Shown here piece by piece: positions 51,762-60,165 of a stretch of 64,000 nucleotides of DNA. The stretch covers positions 1-64,000 of the forward strand of contig CAZFRM010000026.1 of NCBI GenBank assembly GCA_964521255.1. The letters run 5' to 3'. The translations under genes and the position numbers were made by a program. Below the pieces are notes generated by a model that did no database searches, was not told the DNA's origin, and saw only the letters and a program-made list of their open reading frames with translations. Each line of letters begins with the position of its first letter. Positions within the stretch are counted from its first letter, which is position 1. The stretch is from ZC4RG29 sp964521255. Its GTDB lineage: Bacteria; Bacteroidota; Bacteroidia; Cytophagales; Cyclobacteriaceae.

Positions 51762-53264
51762 CTAAAGCACAAAGTTAATTTTATTAATCAAACCCATCAA
51801 TAGATTAGGCTGGAAGAACAAAAACAACAATGCTAAAACCAGAATAAGGCCAAAAAGATTTTGCCATGTAAGATAATTTGAAGCTTCGGCTGAACCTGGT
51901 TTTAGAAATGCCAAAGCAGGAATGCGGAGATAGTAAAACAAGGAAACAACGGTATTTAGAAGCCCTATCACCAATAACCAAAGCAGAAAGGATTTTCCTG
52001 AGTACTGGTAGGATTTCCACAATGCACTGAAAATAAAAAGTTTTGCCATAAACCCGGCCACCGGTGGGAGACCAGTAAGCGAAATAAAACCTGCAAATAA
52101 TAAAACGTGCGGCATGGGCCATTTTTTACCTGTGCCGGCAAATCCTTGAATAGTGTTTATATTCTGTGTTTCAAAGAACTGCAAATAAGCGAACACTACG
52201 AAGTTCGCAATAAGGTAAACAGCGGCATAGAACAACATCATGTGCATGCCTTGCTTTTGAAAAGCGGCAAGTCCCACTAATAAAAAACCTGATTGCGCTA
52301 TAGAAGAATAAGCCATCATCCGCTTCGGACTTTTTTGTTTGAGCGCACCAAAATTTCCAAGACTGATGGTTATGATGGCAATGAGTGCTAAAATAAATTG
52401 CCAGCTAAATGAGGATTGACCAAAAACGGATAGCGCTAAAACGAATTTGGTGAGTATTCCCAACCCCGCGAGTTTCGGCACAACAGAGAAGAACGCCACA
52501 ACAGGCATGGGTGCTGCCTCATAAACATCCGGTGCCCAGGGATGCATAGGCGTTGCTGCTATCTTGAAAAGAAATCCGGCAAGCGCGAATATTCCTGCAG
52601 TGAGCAATAAGTAAGTTTGATGCTGTTGAATTTCCCGAAGAAATTGTTCCGATGAAAAATCAAGTGTGCCTGTTAATCCATATAAAATGGAAAATCCATA
52701 CAACATGATAGCTGAAGCAACCGAGCCAAACAAAAAATACTTCAGGCTTCCTTCTGCACCCTCTTTTTTAAACGTAAAACCGGCAAGTACATAAGAACTG
52801 ATTGAGATTAGTTCAAGTGAAAGAAATATCATTGCAAGGTTTGTGCTCATCACTAATAAGTGCGATCCTAAAATAGCAGCGAGCAACAGACATATAAATT
52901 CCGAATGAAATTTTGGAATTACGTTTTTCTGTAAGGACATTATAATAGTAAAGAGCCCTCCTACATCAAAAAGTATTTTTAAATACCAGGAGAAGTCATC
53001 ACTGCGTATCATCCCATTAAAAAGATTAGCGGGATTTTTATACAGGTCGAAGTTTACAAGAGAGAAAATGAATGAGAGGAAAAGAAACAGCAGCGCGAGA
53101 ATGTAAAAAAGAGTAGTGGATTCTTTTTTATAAATTTTGCTGATAAGACCTGCCAGGAGCACAACGATAATTCCAATAGCTAACGCAAGCTCAGGAATAA
53201 ACAACGACAGGCTCTCACGAATCCATTGCAACTTTTCGGGAAGTGCCGTCTCAATCTGCGTCAT
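51762..53264 (-). CDS. nuoN: NADH-quinone oxidoreductase subunit N
   Basis: A 500-aa proton-pumping membrane subunit of complex I with about 14 hydrophobic helices. Conserved charged residues of the antiporter-like fold appear in SLELISISSYVLAGF (Glu), FLFGSVASAIMLYG and FKIAATPMHPWAPDVYEAAP (Lys and His), and the discontinuous helix in KSPKRMMAYSSIAQSGF. It starts two bases after the nuoM stop. Normal length. Confidence 0.95.
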   Translation of the reverse strand: MTQIETALPEKLQWIRESLSLFIPELALAIGIIVVLLAGLISKIYKKESTTLFYILALLFLFLSFIFSLVNFDLYKNPANLFNGMIRSDDFSWYLKILFDVGGLFTIIMSLQKNVIPKFHSEFICLLLAAILGSHLLVMSTNLAMIFLSLELISISSYVLAGFTFKKEGAEGSLKYFLFGSVASAIMLYGFSILYGLTGTLDFSSEQFLREIQQHQTYLLLTAGIFALAGFLFKIAATPMHPWAPDVYEAAPMPVVAFFSVVPKLAGLGILTKFVLALSVFGQSSFSWQFILALIAIITISLGNFGALKQKSPKRMMAYSSIAQSGFLLVGLAAFQKQGMHMMLFYAAVYLIANFVVFAYLQFFETQNINTIQGFAGTGKKWPMPHVLLFAGFISLTGLPPVAGFMAKLFIFSALWKSYQYSGKSFLLWLLVIGLLNTVVSLFYYLRIPALAFLKPGSAEASNYLTWQNLFGLILVLALLFLFFQPNLLMGLINKINFVL

Positions 53265-53266
53265 GC

Positions 53267-54844
53267 TTAGCGATTGTTGAGAATGATGTTTACAAACTCA
53301 CGCGCAAACGGATTGATGTAGTCAAGTAAAAGCTGGGGAGCGACACCAAAAATCAGGGCAGCAAGAGCCAGGGGCACCAACATGCTGTATTCACGCCTAT
53401 CAAGGTCAGTGAGATGATGATGTTCAATTGCGCCTTTTAAATTGTAAGGGCCAAAGAACATTCGCTGAATGGTCCATAAATAATAGGCTGCACTCAACGC
53501 CAAACCTAATGTTGCTATTATAGGAAGAACGATGCTAAGTAAATCAGTTTTAAATGAACCAAGGAACACCAATATCTCAGCAATGAAACCTGAAAAACCC
53601 GGAAGTCCGAAAGAAGCAAAGAAAGCTATTAACACAATGACAAAGAAGGAGGGCATCACTTTGACAAGCCCGGAATAATTTTCAATCATGCGGTCATTTG
53701 TTCTATCATACAAAACACCTGCGATGAGGAACAACATACTTGTGATAATGCCATGACTGAACATTTGATAAACCGCTCCGGCAACGCCTTCTGCATTGAT
53801 GGCTGCCGTTCCCAAAAGAACAAATCCCATATGGGAAATTGAAGAATAGGCAATAAGTCGTTTAAGATCTTTGCTGGCCATAGCATTAAGCGCACCATAG
53901 ATAATAGATATCACACCCATCAGTCCGACAAGCCAGCTTAGGCTTATCGCTGCTTCAGGAAATACAGGGTAGGCTATACGTAAAATTCCATAGCCACCGA
54001 TTTTCAACAACAATGCCGCAAGAACAACGGAAATTGCAGTGGGCGCTTCCACGTGCGCATCGGGCAACCAGGTATGAAAGGGAACCATTGGTAGTTTTAT
54101 TCCGAAGCCGATGAACAGCAGAAGAAATGCCCACGTTCTTACCGGTAGCCCTCCCAACATTGAAGAAGAATTTGGATTTAAAACAGAACCGATCAAATAA
54201 TTGGAGGCATCATCAAGATGAGTGATATTAAAAGTGTGAACTACTCCCACACCCGGAGCTTTTGCAGAAATGTATAGTCCAATAAAGACAATAAGGATCA
54301 GGATTGAACCACATAAAGTGTAAAGAAAGAATTTGATAGAGGCATATTCTCTTCTCGGGCCGCCCCAAATGCCGATAAGAAAAAACATCGGCAAAAGCAT
54401 GAATTCAAAAAACAAATAGAAGAGCAACAAGTCCAGCGCTGTGAAGCTCCCCATTATTGCTCCGTTAAGCACAAGAAGAAGGATAAAATATCCTTTCACA
54501 TTTTTCTCAATCGTCCACGATGAAATGGAGGCTATCAGCATCACAATAACAGCAAGTGCGATCAAAGGAAAGTTCAACCCGTCCAATGCCAGAAAGTATT
54601 CTGCCTGTAATTTTACTCCTGACCCAAGATCTAATGTGAACCAGGGCATTTGCTCCATTACCCTCCACGTTTCTGATTCTGCATTGTATTGCTTTATGAT
54701 AAGTAAAAGAATGATGACCTGTATAAAAGAAACCAGCAAGGCAAGTGAGCGTAACCACTTCTTTTGTTCTTGCGGAATGATAAGGGCAACACCTGCTGCC
54801 AGAATAGGTATAAAGATCAGGTAGGTGAGGAGATGGTTTGACAT
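53267..54844 (-). CDS. nuoM: NADH-quinone oxidoreductase subunit M
   Basis: A 525-aa antiporter-like subunit of complex I. Key regions are FYLFFEFMLLPMFFLIGIWG (the conserved Glu of helix 5), GFGIKLPMVPFHTWLPDAHVEAPT (Lys and His), and ASKDLKRLIAYSSISHMGFV. It contains about 14 transmembrane helices. It is separated from nuoL by 78 bases and from nuoN by two. Confidence 0.95.
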   Translation of the reverse strand: MSNHLLTYLIFIPILAAGVALIIPQEQKKWLRSLALLVSFIQVIILLLIIKQYNAESETWRVMEQMPWFTLDLGSGVKLQAEYFLALDGLNFPLIALAVIVMLIASISSWTIEKNVKGYFILLLVLNGAIMGSFTALDLLLFYLFFEFMLLPMFFLIGIWGGPRREYASIKFFLYTLCGSILILIVFIGLYISAKAPGVGVVHTFNITHLDDASNYLIGSVLNPNSSSMLGGLPVRTWAFLLLFIGFGIKLPMVPFHTWLPDAHVEAPTAISVVLAALLLKIGGYGILRIAYPVFPEAAISLSWLVGLMGVISIIYGALNAMASKDLKRLIAYSSISHMGFVLLGTAAINAEGVAGAVYQMFSHGIITSMLFLIAGVLYDRTNDRMIENYSGLVKVMPSFFVIVLIAFFASFGLPGFSGFIAEILVFLGSFKTDLLSIVLPIIATLGLALSAAYYLWTIQRMFFGPYNLKGAIEHHHLTDLDRREYSMLVPLALAALIFGVAPQLLLDYINPFAREFVNIILNNR

Positions 54845-54922
54845 TTACAGTTTACTACTATGGGGCTAAAATAATGGTAAAAGAAAAGTTATCATAAAAG
54901 CTTTAGGGAAATCTCTCATTAC

Positions 54923-56863
54923 TTACAGAATCAGATACAACAATAGACCAACTAACCCTAATCCGCCCCAAAAAATATAATATTGAATCATTCCTCCCTG
55001 CGTTGATCTTGCCAGCCTTCCGATGCCTCGCGAAAGCCAGGCGATTCCTTCAACCGATCCATCAACAATATTTCTATCGAACCAACTTGAAATATGCGCC
55101 AGCGTTACTTGTGCATATGCGGTACCATGAATAAACTTATCAATCAGTCGCTGATCAGCCATCGTTGTGAAGAATGCAAGTTTTGCTATAGGCTGGGTGA
55201 TGAAGTAGTAATAGATCTTATCAAGGTAGAGCGAATGTTGAAGTGCATTGGAAAAATTCTTTTCAGGAATATCAGCGGTTCTGCTTCTAAAGTAGAAATA
55301 GGCAGCCGTCGCACCAAGGATTACCCACAAGGCTGAAAGTATTGTGATGCCGTGAGACTCAGTTACATTCATCCACCATCCCGAAAAGCTGAATGGATTT
55401 ATAGAAACAATCCACCACAATGAGCAAAGCGCCAGGACGATCATAGGCATACGCATGACAACCGGCGCTTCGTGAATGGTAAGTTTTTTTTCACTGAGAA
55501 ATTTTGACGGATGAATAAACACAAACCAGATTAACCTGAAGGTGTAACAGATGGTAAGGAAGGAGATGATGAACAGCATGCAAACAATCATCCACTTCCA
55601 TGAAAATGAATTTCCTGTCCATTCAATGCCCGCACTTATAATTGAGTCTTTGGATTGAAAACCTGAAAAGAAGGGGATACCTGAAAGTGACGCCCCGCAC
55701 AACAAGAAAATGAGAAAGGTAACAGGAAGAGATTTTCTTAATCCGCCAAGATTACGAATATCTTGTACATCAAAATGATTAGCGGTTCCCTGAGCCTGGT
55801 GCAAAGCATGAATCACAGAACCTGCTGCGAGAAATAGTCCCGCTTTAAAAAAGGCATGCGTAAACAAGTGAAGAATGGCGCTGTCTTTTGCACCTACTCC
55901 CATTCCTATGATCATTAATCCCAATTGAGAGACAGTTGAATATGCCAGTATCTTTTTTATATCATGTTGTACCAGCGCTGCCCCGGCACCGAGCAATGAT
56001 GTAGCTGTACCAATCAAAGCAACAACCGTCAATGAATCAGGTGTGAAGAGAGGAAATATTCTTGCTAAAAGAAAAACTCCTGCTGCTACCATAGTTGCCG
56101 CGTGAATAAGCGCTGACACGGGTGTGGGACCAACCATAGCATCCGGAAGCCACGTTATTAAGGGAAACTGTGCAGACTTGCCCATAATGCCAAAGAAAAA
56201 ACATAACGAAGCGGCTGTTCGCCAATTAAATGTACCTGGTGACTCAGGAAAATCGAGCTGAAGGGTTGACGTTTGACTATAGACAATCATAAGGCCAACA
56301 ATGAACCCCAGGTCTGCAACACGATTCATTATAAAAGCTTTCTTTGCTGCGCGGCCTGCTTCAGGCAACTCCATCCAATGGCCGATGAGTAAGTATGATG
56401 AAAAGCCAACAAGCTCCCAGAAGACAAAAATTAATAACAAGTTGTCAGCAAGTACAACGCCTAACATGGAGAAGGTAAAAAATCCCAGCATGGCAAAATA
56501 ACGACGTATTGAAATGTCACCAGCCATGTAGCCGGAGGAATAAACATGAACCAGGAAAGAGATTGCAGAGACCACAACAACCATGAGGATGGAAAGGCGA
56601 TTCACCAATATGCCAATGGAAACGTTGTAGTTACTTATTTCAAACCATCGGAAACTGAAATGATAAGACTCCACTGACCATGCATTATAAAGCAGAATGA
56701 ATGATGCTATGGTGCTGGCAAATAACAAAGAGATGGATGTAAGCGATAACACCCAGCTATACCGCGGGGAAACAATCCACGCAACGAGTGCTGAGATCAG
56801 GGGTGACAACAGCGCCACCAATGTGCAAATGATTATTAAAGTATGATGATCAGAAGAATTCAA
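54923..56863 (-). CDS. nuoL: NADH-quinone oxidoreductase subunit L
   Basis: A 646-aa antiporter-like subunit at the distal end of the membrane arm. Signature segments are FVFWELVGFSSYLLIGHW (Glu), MGKSAQFPLITWLPDAMVGPTPVSALIHAATMVAA with the conserved Lys and His, and HDIKKILAYSTVSQLG. The long C-terminal lateral helix and final membrane anchor are present, so it looks complete. It begins two bases after nuoK. Confidence 0.95.
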   Translation of the reverse strand: MNSSDHHTLIIICTLVALLSPLISALVAWIVSPRYSWVLSLTSISLLFASTIASFILLYNAWSVESYHFSFRWFEISNYNVSIGILVNRLSILMVVVVSAISFLVHVYSSGYMAGDISIRRYFAMLGFFTFSMLGVVLADNLLLIFVFWELVGFSSYLLIGHWMELPEAGRAAKKAFIMNRVADLGFIVGLMIVYSQTSTLQLDFPESPGTFNWRTAASLCFFFGIMGKSAQFPLITWLPDAMVGPTPVSALIHAATMVAAGVFLLARIFPLFTPDSLTVVALIGTATSLLGAGAALVQHDIKKILAYSTVSQLGLMIIGMGVGAKDSAILHLFTHAFFKAGLFLAAGSVIHALHQAQGTANHFDVQDIRNLGGLRKSLPVTFLIFLLCGASLSGIPFFSGFQSKDSIISAGIEWTGNSFSWKWMIVCMLFIISFLTICYTFRLIWFVFIHPSKFLSEKKLTIHEAPVVMRMPMIVLALCSLWWIVSINPFSFSGWWMNVTESHGITILSALWVILGATAAYFYFRSRTADIPEKNFSNALQHSLYLDKIYYYFITQPIAKLAFFTTMADQRLIDKFIHGTAYAQVTLAHISSWFDRNIVDGSVEGIAWLSRGIGRLARSTQGGMIQYYIFWGGLGLVGLLLYLIL

Positions 56864-56865
56864 AA

Positions 56866-57168
56866 TTAATCTTTAAGGATATTAATGTCGTCAGGTATGG
56901 AGGTTTGATAGTATTGATAGGTACGTAAAACTATAGCAAGTCCAACAGCCGCTTCACACACGGCTACAATGATAACAAATAATGCAAAAAGTTGACCGTC
57001 AAGGCGGTTTGGCGAAAGTGAATTAAATGCTATCAAATTCAGATTGGAAGCATTAAGCATCAGCTCGATTCCAAGCAATACCATAATTGCATTTCGCTTG
57101 ACGATAACAATCATGATGCCTGTTGAAAATAAAAAAGCGCCCAAAAGTAACAGATGCTGTGTCATCAA
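56866..57168 (-). CDS. nuoK: NADH-quinone oxidoreductase subunit K
   Basis: A 100-aa, three-helix complex I subunit. Two conserved membrane Glu residues are in GIELMLNASNLNLIAF and VAVCEAAVGLAIV. The start overlaps the nuoJ stop by four bases (ATGA). Full length. Confidence 0.95.
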   Translation of the reverse strand: MMTQHLLLLGAFLFSTGIMIVIVKRNAIMVLLGIELMLNASNLNLIAFNSLSPNRLDGQLFALFVIIVAVCEAAVGLAIVLRTYQYYQTSIPDDINILKD

Positions 57169-57677
57169 TTTGGGGATTCGTTTTTCGTGAATGATGCAGT
57201 AACGGCAGCTCCTATAAGAGCGATCAAAAGTAATATACCGGCAATTTCAAATGGGAGTAAATAATCTGTCATGAAGTTGATGCCAATTATATTGATGCTA
57301 TTCCATTTGAGAATTATTGAACTGTCAGCTTTCGGTTCTATAAAATTTTGCTGATTGTAAAAATTTGCCAGGAGGTAAAAGACGGGACCACCTACCATTA
57401 ACCCAGCCAACCATTTGTTGTTGGTGACGACTAAAGGCTTGCCCGAGAATTTTGTTGTGAGCATTATACCAAAAATAATTACCACCAGAATGCCACCTGC
57501 ATAAATCAAAATTTGAGTGACAGCGACAAATTCAGCAAACATTAAAATGTACAAGCCTGCAATGGCAAGGAGACAAACTAACAAAAGAATTGCGCCATGA
57601 AATACATTTCGTATGAACAGAATACCGACGGATGAAAGGGCAGCCAGGACAATGAACAGGTAAAACAAGATCTTCAT
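57165..57677 (-). CDS. nuoJ: NADH-quinone oxidoreductase subunit J
   Basis: A 170-aa, five-helix complex I subunit. Conserved segments are NVFHGAILLLVCLLAIAGLY and LMFAEFVAVTQILIYAGGILVVIIF. It overlaps nuoI and nuoK by four bases each, so these three genes are translationally coupled. Confidence 0.93.
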   Translation of the reverse strand: MKILFYLFIVLAALSSVGILFIRNVFHGAILLLVCLLAIAGLYILMFAEFVAVTQILIYAGGILVVIIFGIMLTTKFSGKPLVVTNNKWLAGLMVGGPVFYLLANFYNQQNFIEPKADSSIILKWNSINIIGINFMTDYLLPFEIAGILLLIALIGAAVTASFTKNESPN

Positions 57678-58360
57678 GATTGAGACGGAGGTTGAGGCGG
57701 TTTGATCTTGGGTTTAAAAACAGGACGAGGCTTAGGAGCTTCACCGGGTGCACTTTCTTTTTTTTCTTCACTCTTCTCCGGGGGCGCAGTGTTTTGCAAT
57801 TTTGCTTTTTGTGATTCCTCAAGAATTCTTTTCTTTTCAACGATCTCTTCTGGCGTCATTTCTGCAAACGAATAATTATGATCACGAATGTCGAACACGC
57901 TGAAATCGTAAACTTTAGTCATGGTAAGACATTCTGTAGGGCAAACGGTTGTACACAATCCGCAGAAACAACACTTGCCCATGTCAATATCAAACGTAGC
58001 GGCGTAAATCCGCTTCGGAGTTCCATCCGATGTTTTTCCGATTTCTTCCGTCGCTTTTATGGGATCAATGGTAATGCAATTTACGGGGCAGACCTTAACA
58101 CATTTATCGCAAACGATGCAATCGTCAATCTCATTATGGAGTCTGTACCTTCCGGTATCAGGCACAGGAAGAACCTCGTGTGGATATTGGATGGTGGCAA
58201 TCCCATGACGATCGTTGAAGTAATTCGGATCAGCTATTGATCGATGCTCTTGTGATTTTGTAGCACTGGTCAAATGACTCAGCGTTATCCTTAGACCAGC
58301 TAATAGTGATTCAATTGTCACACCTATTTTATTCCAATATGATGGTAATTTCGCTTTCAT
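57674..58360 (-). CDS. nuoI: NADH-quinone oxidoreductase subunit I, with charged C-terminal tail
   Basis: A 228-aa ferredoxin-like subunit with two 4Fe-4S clusters: CIVCDKCVKVCPVNC (near residue 81) and CCFCGLCTTVCPTEC (near 130). These sit in the peripheral arm next to the quinone site. After about residue 180 a Lys/Glu/Pro-rich tail follows (AKLQNTAPPEKSEEKK, then PRPVFKPKIKPPQPP), not part of the canonical fold. The upstream neighbour is a restriction endonuclease gene rather than nuoH. Confidence 0.93.
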   Translation of the reverse strand: MKAKLPSYWNKIGVTIESLLAGLRITLSHLTSATKSQEHRSIADPNYFNDRHGIATIQYPHEVLPVPDTGRYRLHNEIDDCIVCDKCVKVCPVNCITIDPIKATEEIGKTSDGTPKRIYAATFDIDMGKCCFCGLCTTVCPTECLTMTKVYDFSVFDIRDHNYSFAEMTPEEIVEKKRILEESQKAKLQNTAPPEKSEEKKESAPGEAPKPRPVFKPKIKPPQPPSQS

Positions 58361-58437
58361 CCGTCAGGAACAAAAATAAGGGATATTAAAAAAGAATGAA
58401 GTTTTTTGAGGGGAATAACCTATTGTGCCTGACGTTT

Positions 58438-59172
58438 TCAATCCTTACCTGAATTGAATCTTACCAATTTGTCCCAATCAATGTCTCCGGATTCTTTACA
58501 GAAGTTAGTAAAAAATTCATTGGTGAATTTGTTAAGCATTTTTGCATAGGACATTAAAAATTCAGCATTCTTCTCTTTTGCCATATGTCCTAATGGCTCA
58601 ACTATTTCAGTGTATAAGTTTGGATCTCCTGAGATAAACTCCCAAAAACGCTGTCCACAGTATTTAAAGTAGTCTCCTTTATCAGGATTGTTATCGCGTC
58701 CATAGCAACAACCATTAATGGCAATTAATTGAAGGTTTGAATTACTTGTTCTCAGAGTCTTTGATGCTGTCTTAAAATCGCTTCTCATTTTAGCAATCTG
58801 ACTACTATTACCCCAATTGGGACCGGACTTTATCGCGACAATGTATCTAATATCCTTGATGTTAAATTCCAGATCTATTCCTTGGACTGCTGATTTTCTT
58901 CCCTTGTAAACTTTCTCGTTAATGAAAATCGCTAACCCTTCTAACCAGTCCCCAAAAATGGTTTCTTCTTTTGAGGAAATAAATGCGTCTGTTAATTCTT
59001 TAACAATTTGTTCAGCCGTCAAAAGATGTTTTGCCTTAAATAGATAGGGATTCTTCTTTTTAAGTACAGTATTTAATTTAAGGTCGTTGAGTCCGTCAAT
59101 TCTTTTTTGATGGAAAGTTTCAATATTCTTTTCAACGTACTGCGATACGTCTGCTAACTTTAGCTTTTCCAT
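58438..59172 (-). CDS. PmeII-family type II restriction endonuclease
   Basis: A 244-aa nuclease matching the PmeII family of type II restriction enzymes. Recognised segments are KKKNPYLFKAKHLLTAEQIV near residue 40, GDWLEGLAIFINEKVY near 100, GIDLEFNIKDIRYIVAIKSGPNWGNSSQ with the PD-(D/E)XK-like Asp, Ile-Lys pair near 124-140, and NGCCYGRDNNPDKGDYFKYCGQRFWEFISG. It should cut unmethylated DNA at a short site, protected by the adjacent methylase. Its ATG lies 41 bases inside the methylase gene, so the two are coupled. Stop is 77 bases before nuoI. Confidence 0.85.
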   Translation of the reverse strand: MEKLKLADVSQYVEKNIETFHQKRIDGLNDLKLNTVLKKKNPYLFKAKHLLTAEQIVKELTDAFISSKEETIFGDWLEGLAIFINEKVYKGRKSAVQGIDLEFNIKDIRYIVAIKSGPNWGNSSQIAKMRSDFKTASKTLRTSNSNLQLIAINGCCYGRDNNPDKGDYFKYCGQRFWEFISGDPNLYTEIVEPLGHMAKEKNAEFLMSYAKMLNKFTNEFFTNFCKESGDIDWDKLVRFNSGKD

Positions 59173-60010
59173 ATTTTTGTTTAGGGTCGAATAGAACGAG
59201 TTTTACGGGCTCAATTTGCTCACAAACCATGTCATAGTACTCCTCCATAATTTCTATACCGATCGAATTGCGTTTCATTCTTTGAGCAACAATATTTGTT
59301 GTGCCAGATCCCATAAAAGGGTCAAGAACAACATCGCCCTGCTTTGTGAACAATTTAATAAACCATTCTGGTAGTTCTTCAGGAAATGCAGCACTATGCT
59401 TTTTGTTACTGCATTCTGTGGCCAAGTGCAAAACATTTGTTGGATAAGCTTTATCTCTATTTATCCAATTGGAAATATTTTTACCAAAACCACTCCCAAC
59501 TTTTGAATTATCTCTCCTTCTATCTGTATCGCTAAGTTTCCTCAACCTTGCCTTCGCCCAATCACCCATCGGAACCATTACTTCGTCTTGATACATTGTG
59601 AATTTTTTGTCTTTATTAAATTGAAGAAGTCTTTCCCACGCGTCTCTGAATCTATTGGGCCACTTACCAGGGTAACAGTTTTTCTTATGCCAAATAAATT
59701 CTTCAGTCCACAGCCATCCCTGCTGTCGCATTGCCAAAATTAATTCCATAACATAAGTGCTTCTTTCACCTTCTGTTACTTTCTCTTTTATGTTCAGAAC
59801 AAAAGTTCCTGTAGGCTTTAAAACCCTAAGCAATTCTTTTGAAAGGGGCAGAAACCAATCAACGTACTTGTCATGGGTTATTCCTCCATATGTATTTTTT
59901 CTTTGATCCGCGTATGGTGGTGATGTGAATATCAAGTCAACTGAGTTGTCAGGAATATTTTTTATAACTTCTTTACTGTCACCCAAATAGAGGTTTGCTC
60001 TTACTTCCAT
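59132..60010 (-). CDS. DNA methyltransferase of a type II R-M system
   Basis: A 292-aa amino-methyltransferase. The catalytic motif is TSPPY near residue 30, and the SAM motif DPFMGSGTTNIVAQRM lies near residue 230. This order (catalytic motif first) is the beta class, and SPPY more often marks N4-cytosine than N6-adenine methylation. The N-terminal LGDSKEVIKNIPDNSVDLIF and YVDWFLPLSKELLRVLKPTG segments are typical. It should protect the host site of the overlapping endonuclease. Both genes look intact and lie within the complex I cluster. Confidence 0.88.
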   Translation of the reverse strand: MEVRANLYLGDSKEVIKNIPDNSVDLIFTSPPYADQRKNTYGGITHDKYVDWFLPLSKELLRVLKPTGTFVLNIKEKVTEGERSTYVMELILAMRQQGWLWTEEFIWHKKNCYPGKWPNRFRDAWERLLQFNKDKKFTMYQDEVMVPMGDWAKARLRKLSDTDRRRDNSKVGSGFGKNISNWINRDKAYPTNVLHLATECSNKKHSAAFPEELPEWFIKLFTKQGDVVLDPFMGSGTTNIVAQRMKRNSIGIEIMEEYYDMVCEQIEPVKLVLFDPKQKYGKAKVSRRIAVR

Positions 60011-60165
60011 TAATAAACTAGTTGTTGTCTGGGTTGAAATATAGTCTAAAAAATCGACTTAAATTTAAGGTTTTAGAGCTCAAAAAAATTAGTGACTTCA
60101 ACAAAAATGAATGAGAAGTTTGTGTAAGACAATTTGAAAGAGCAACAAGATTAACAACCTTATGT

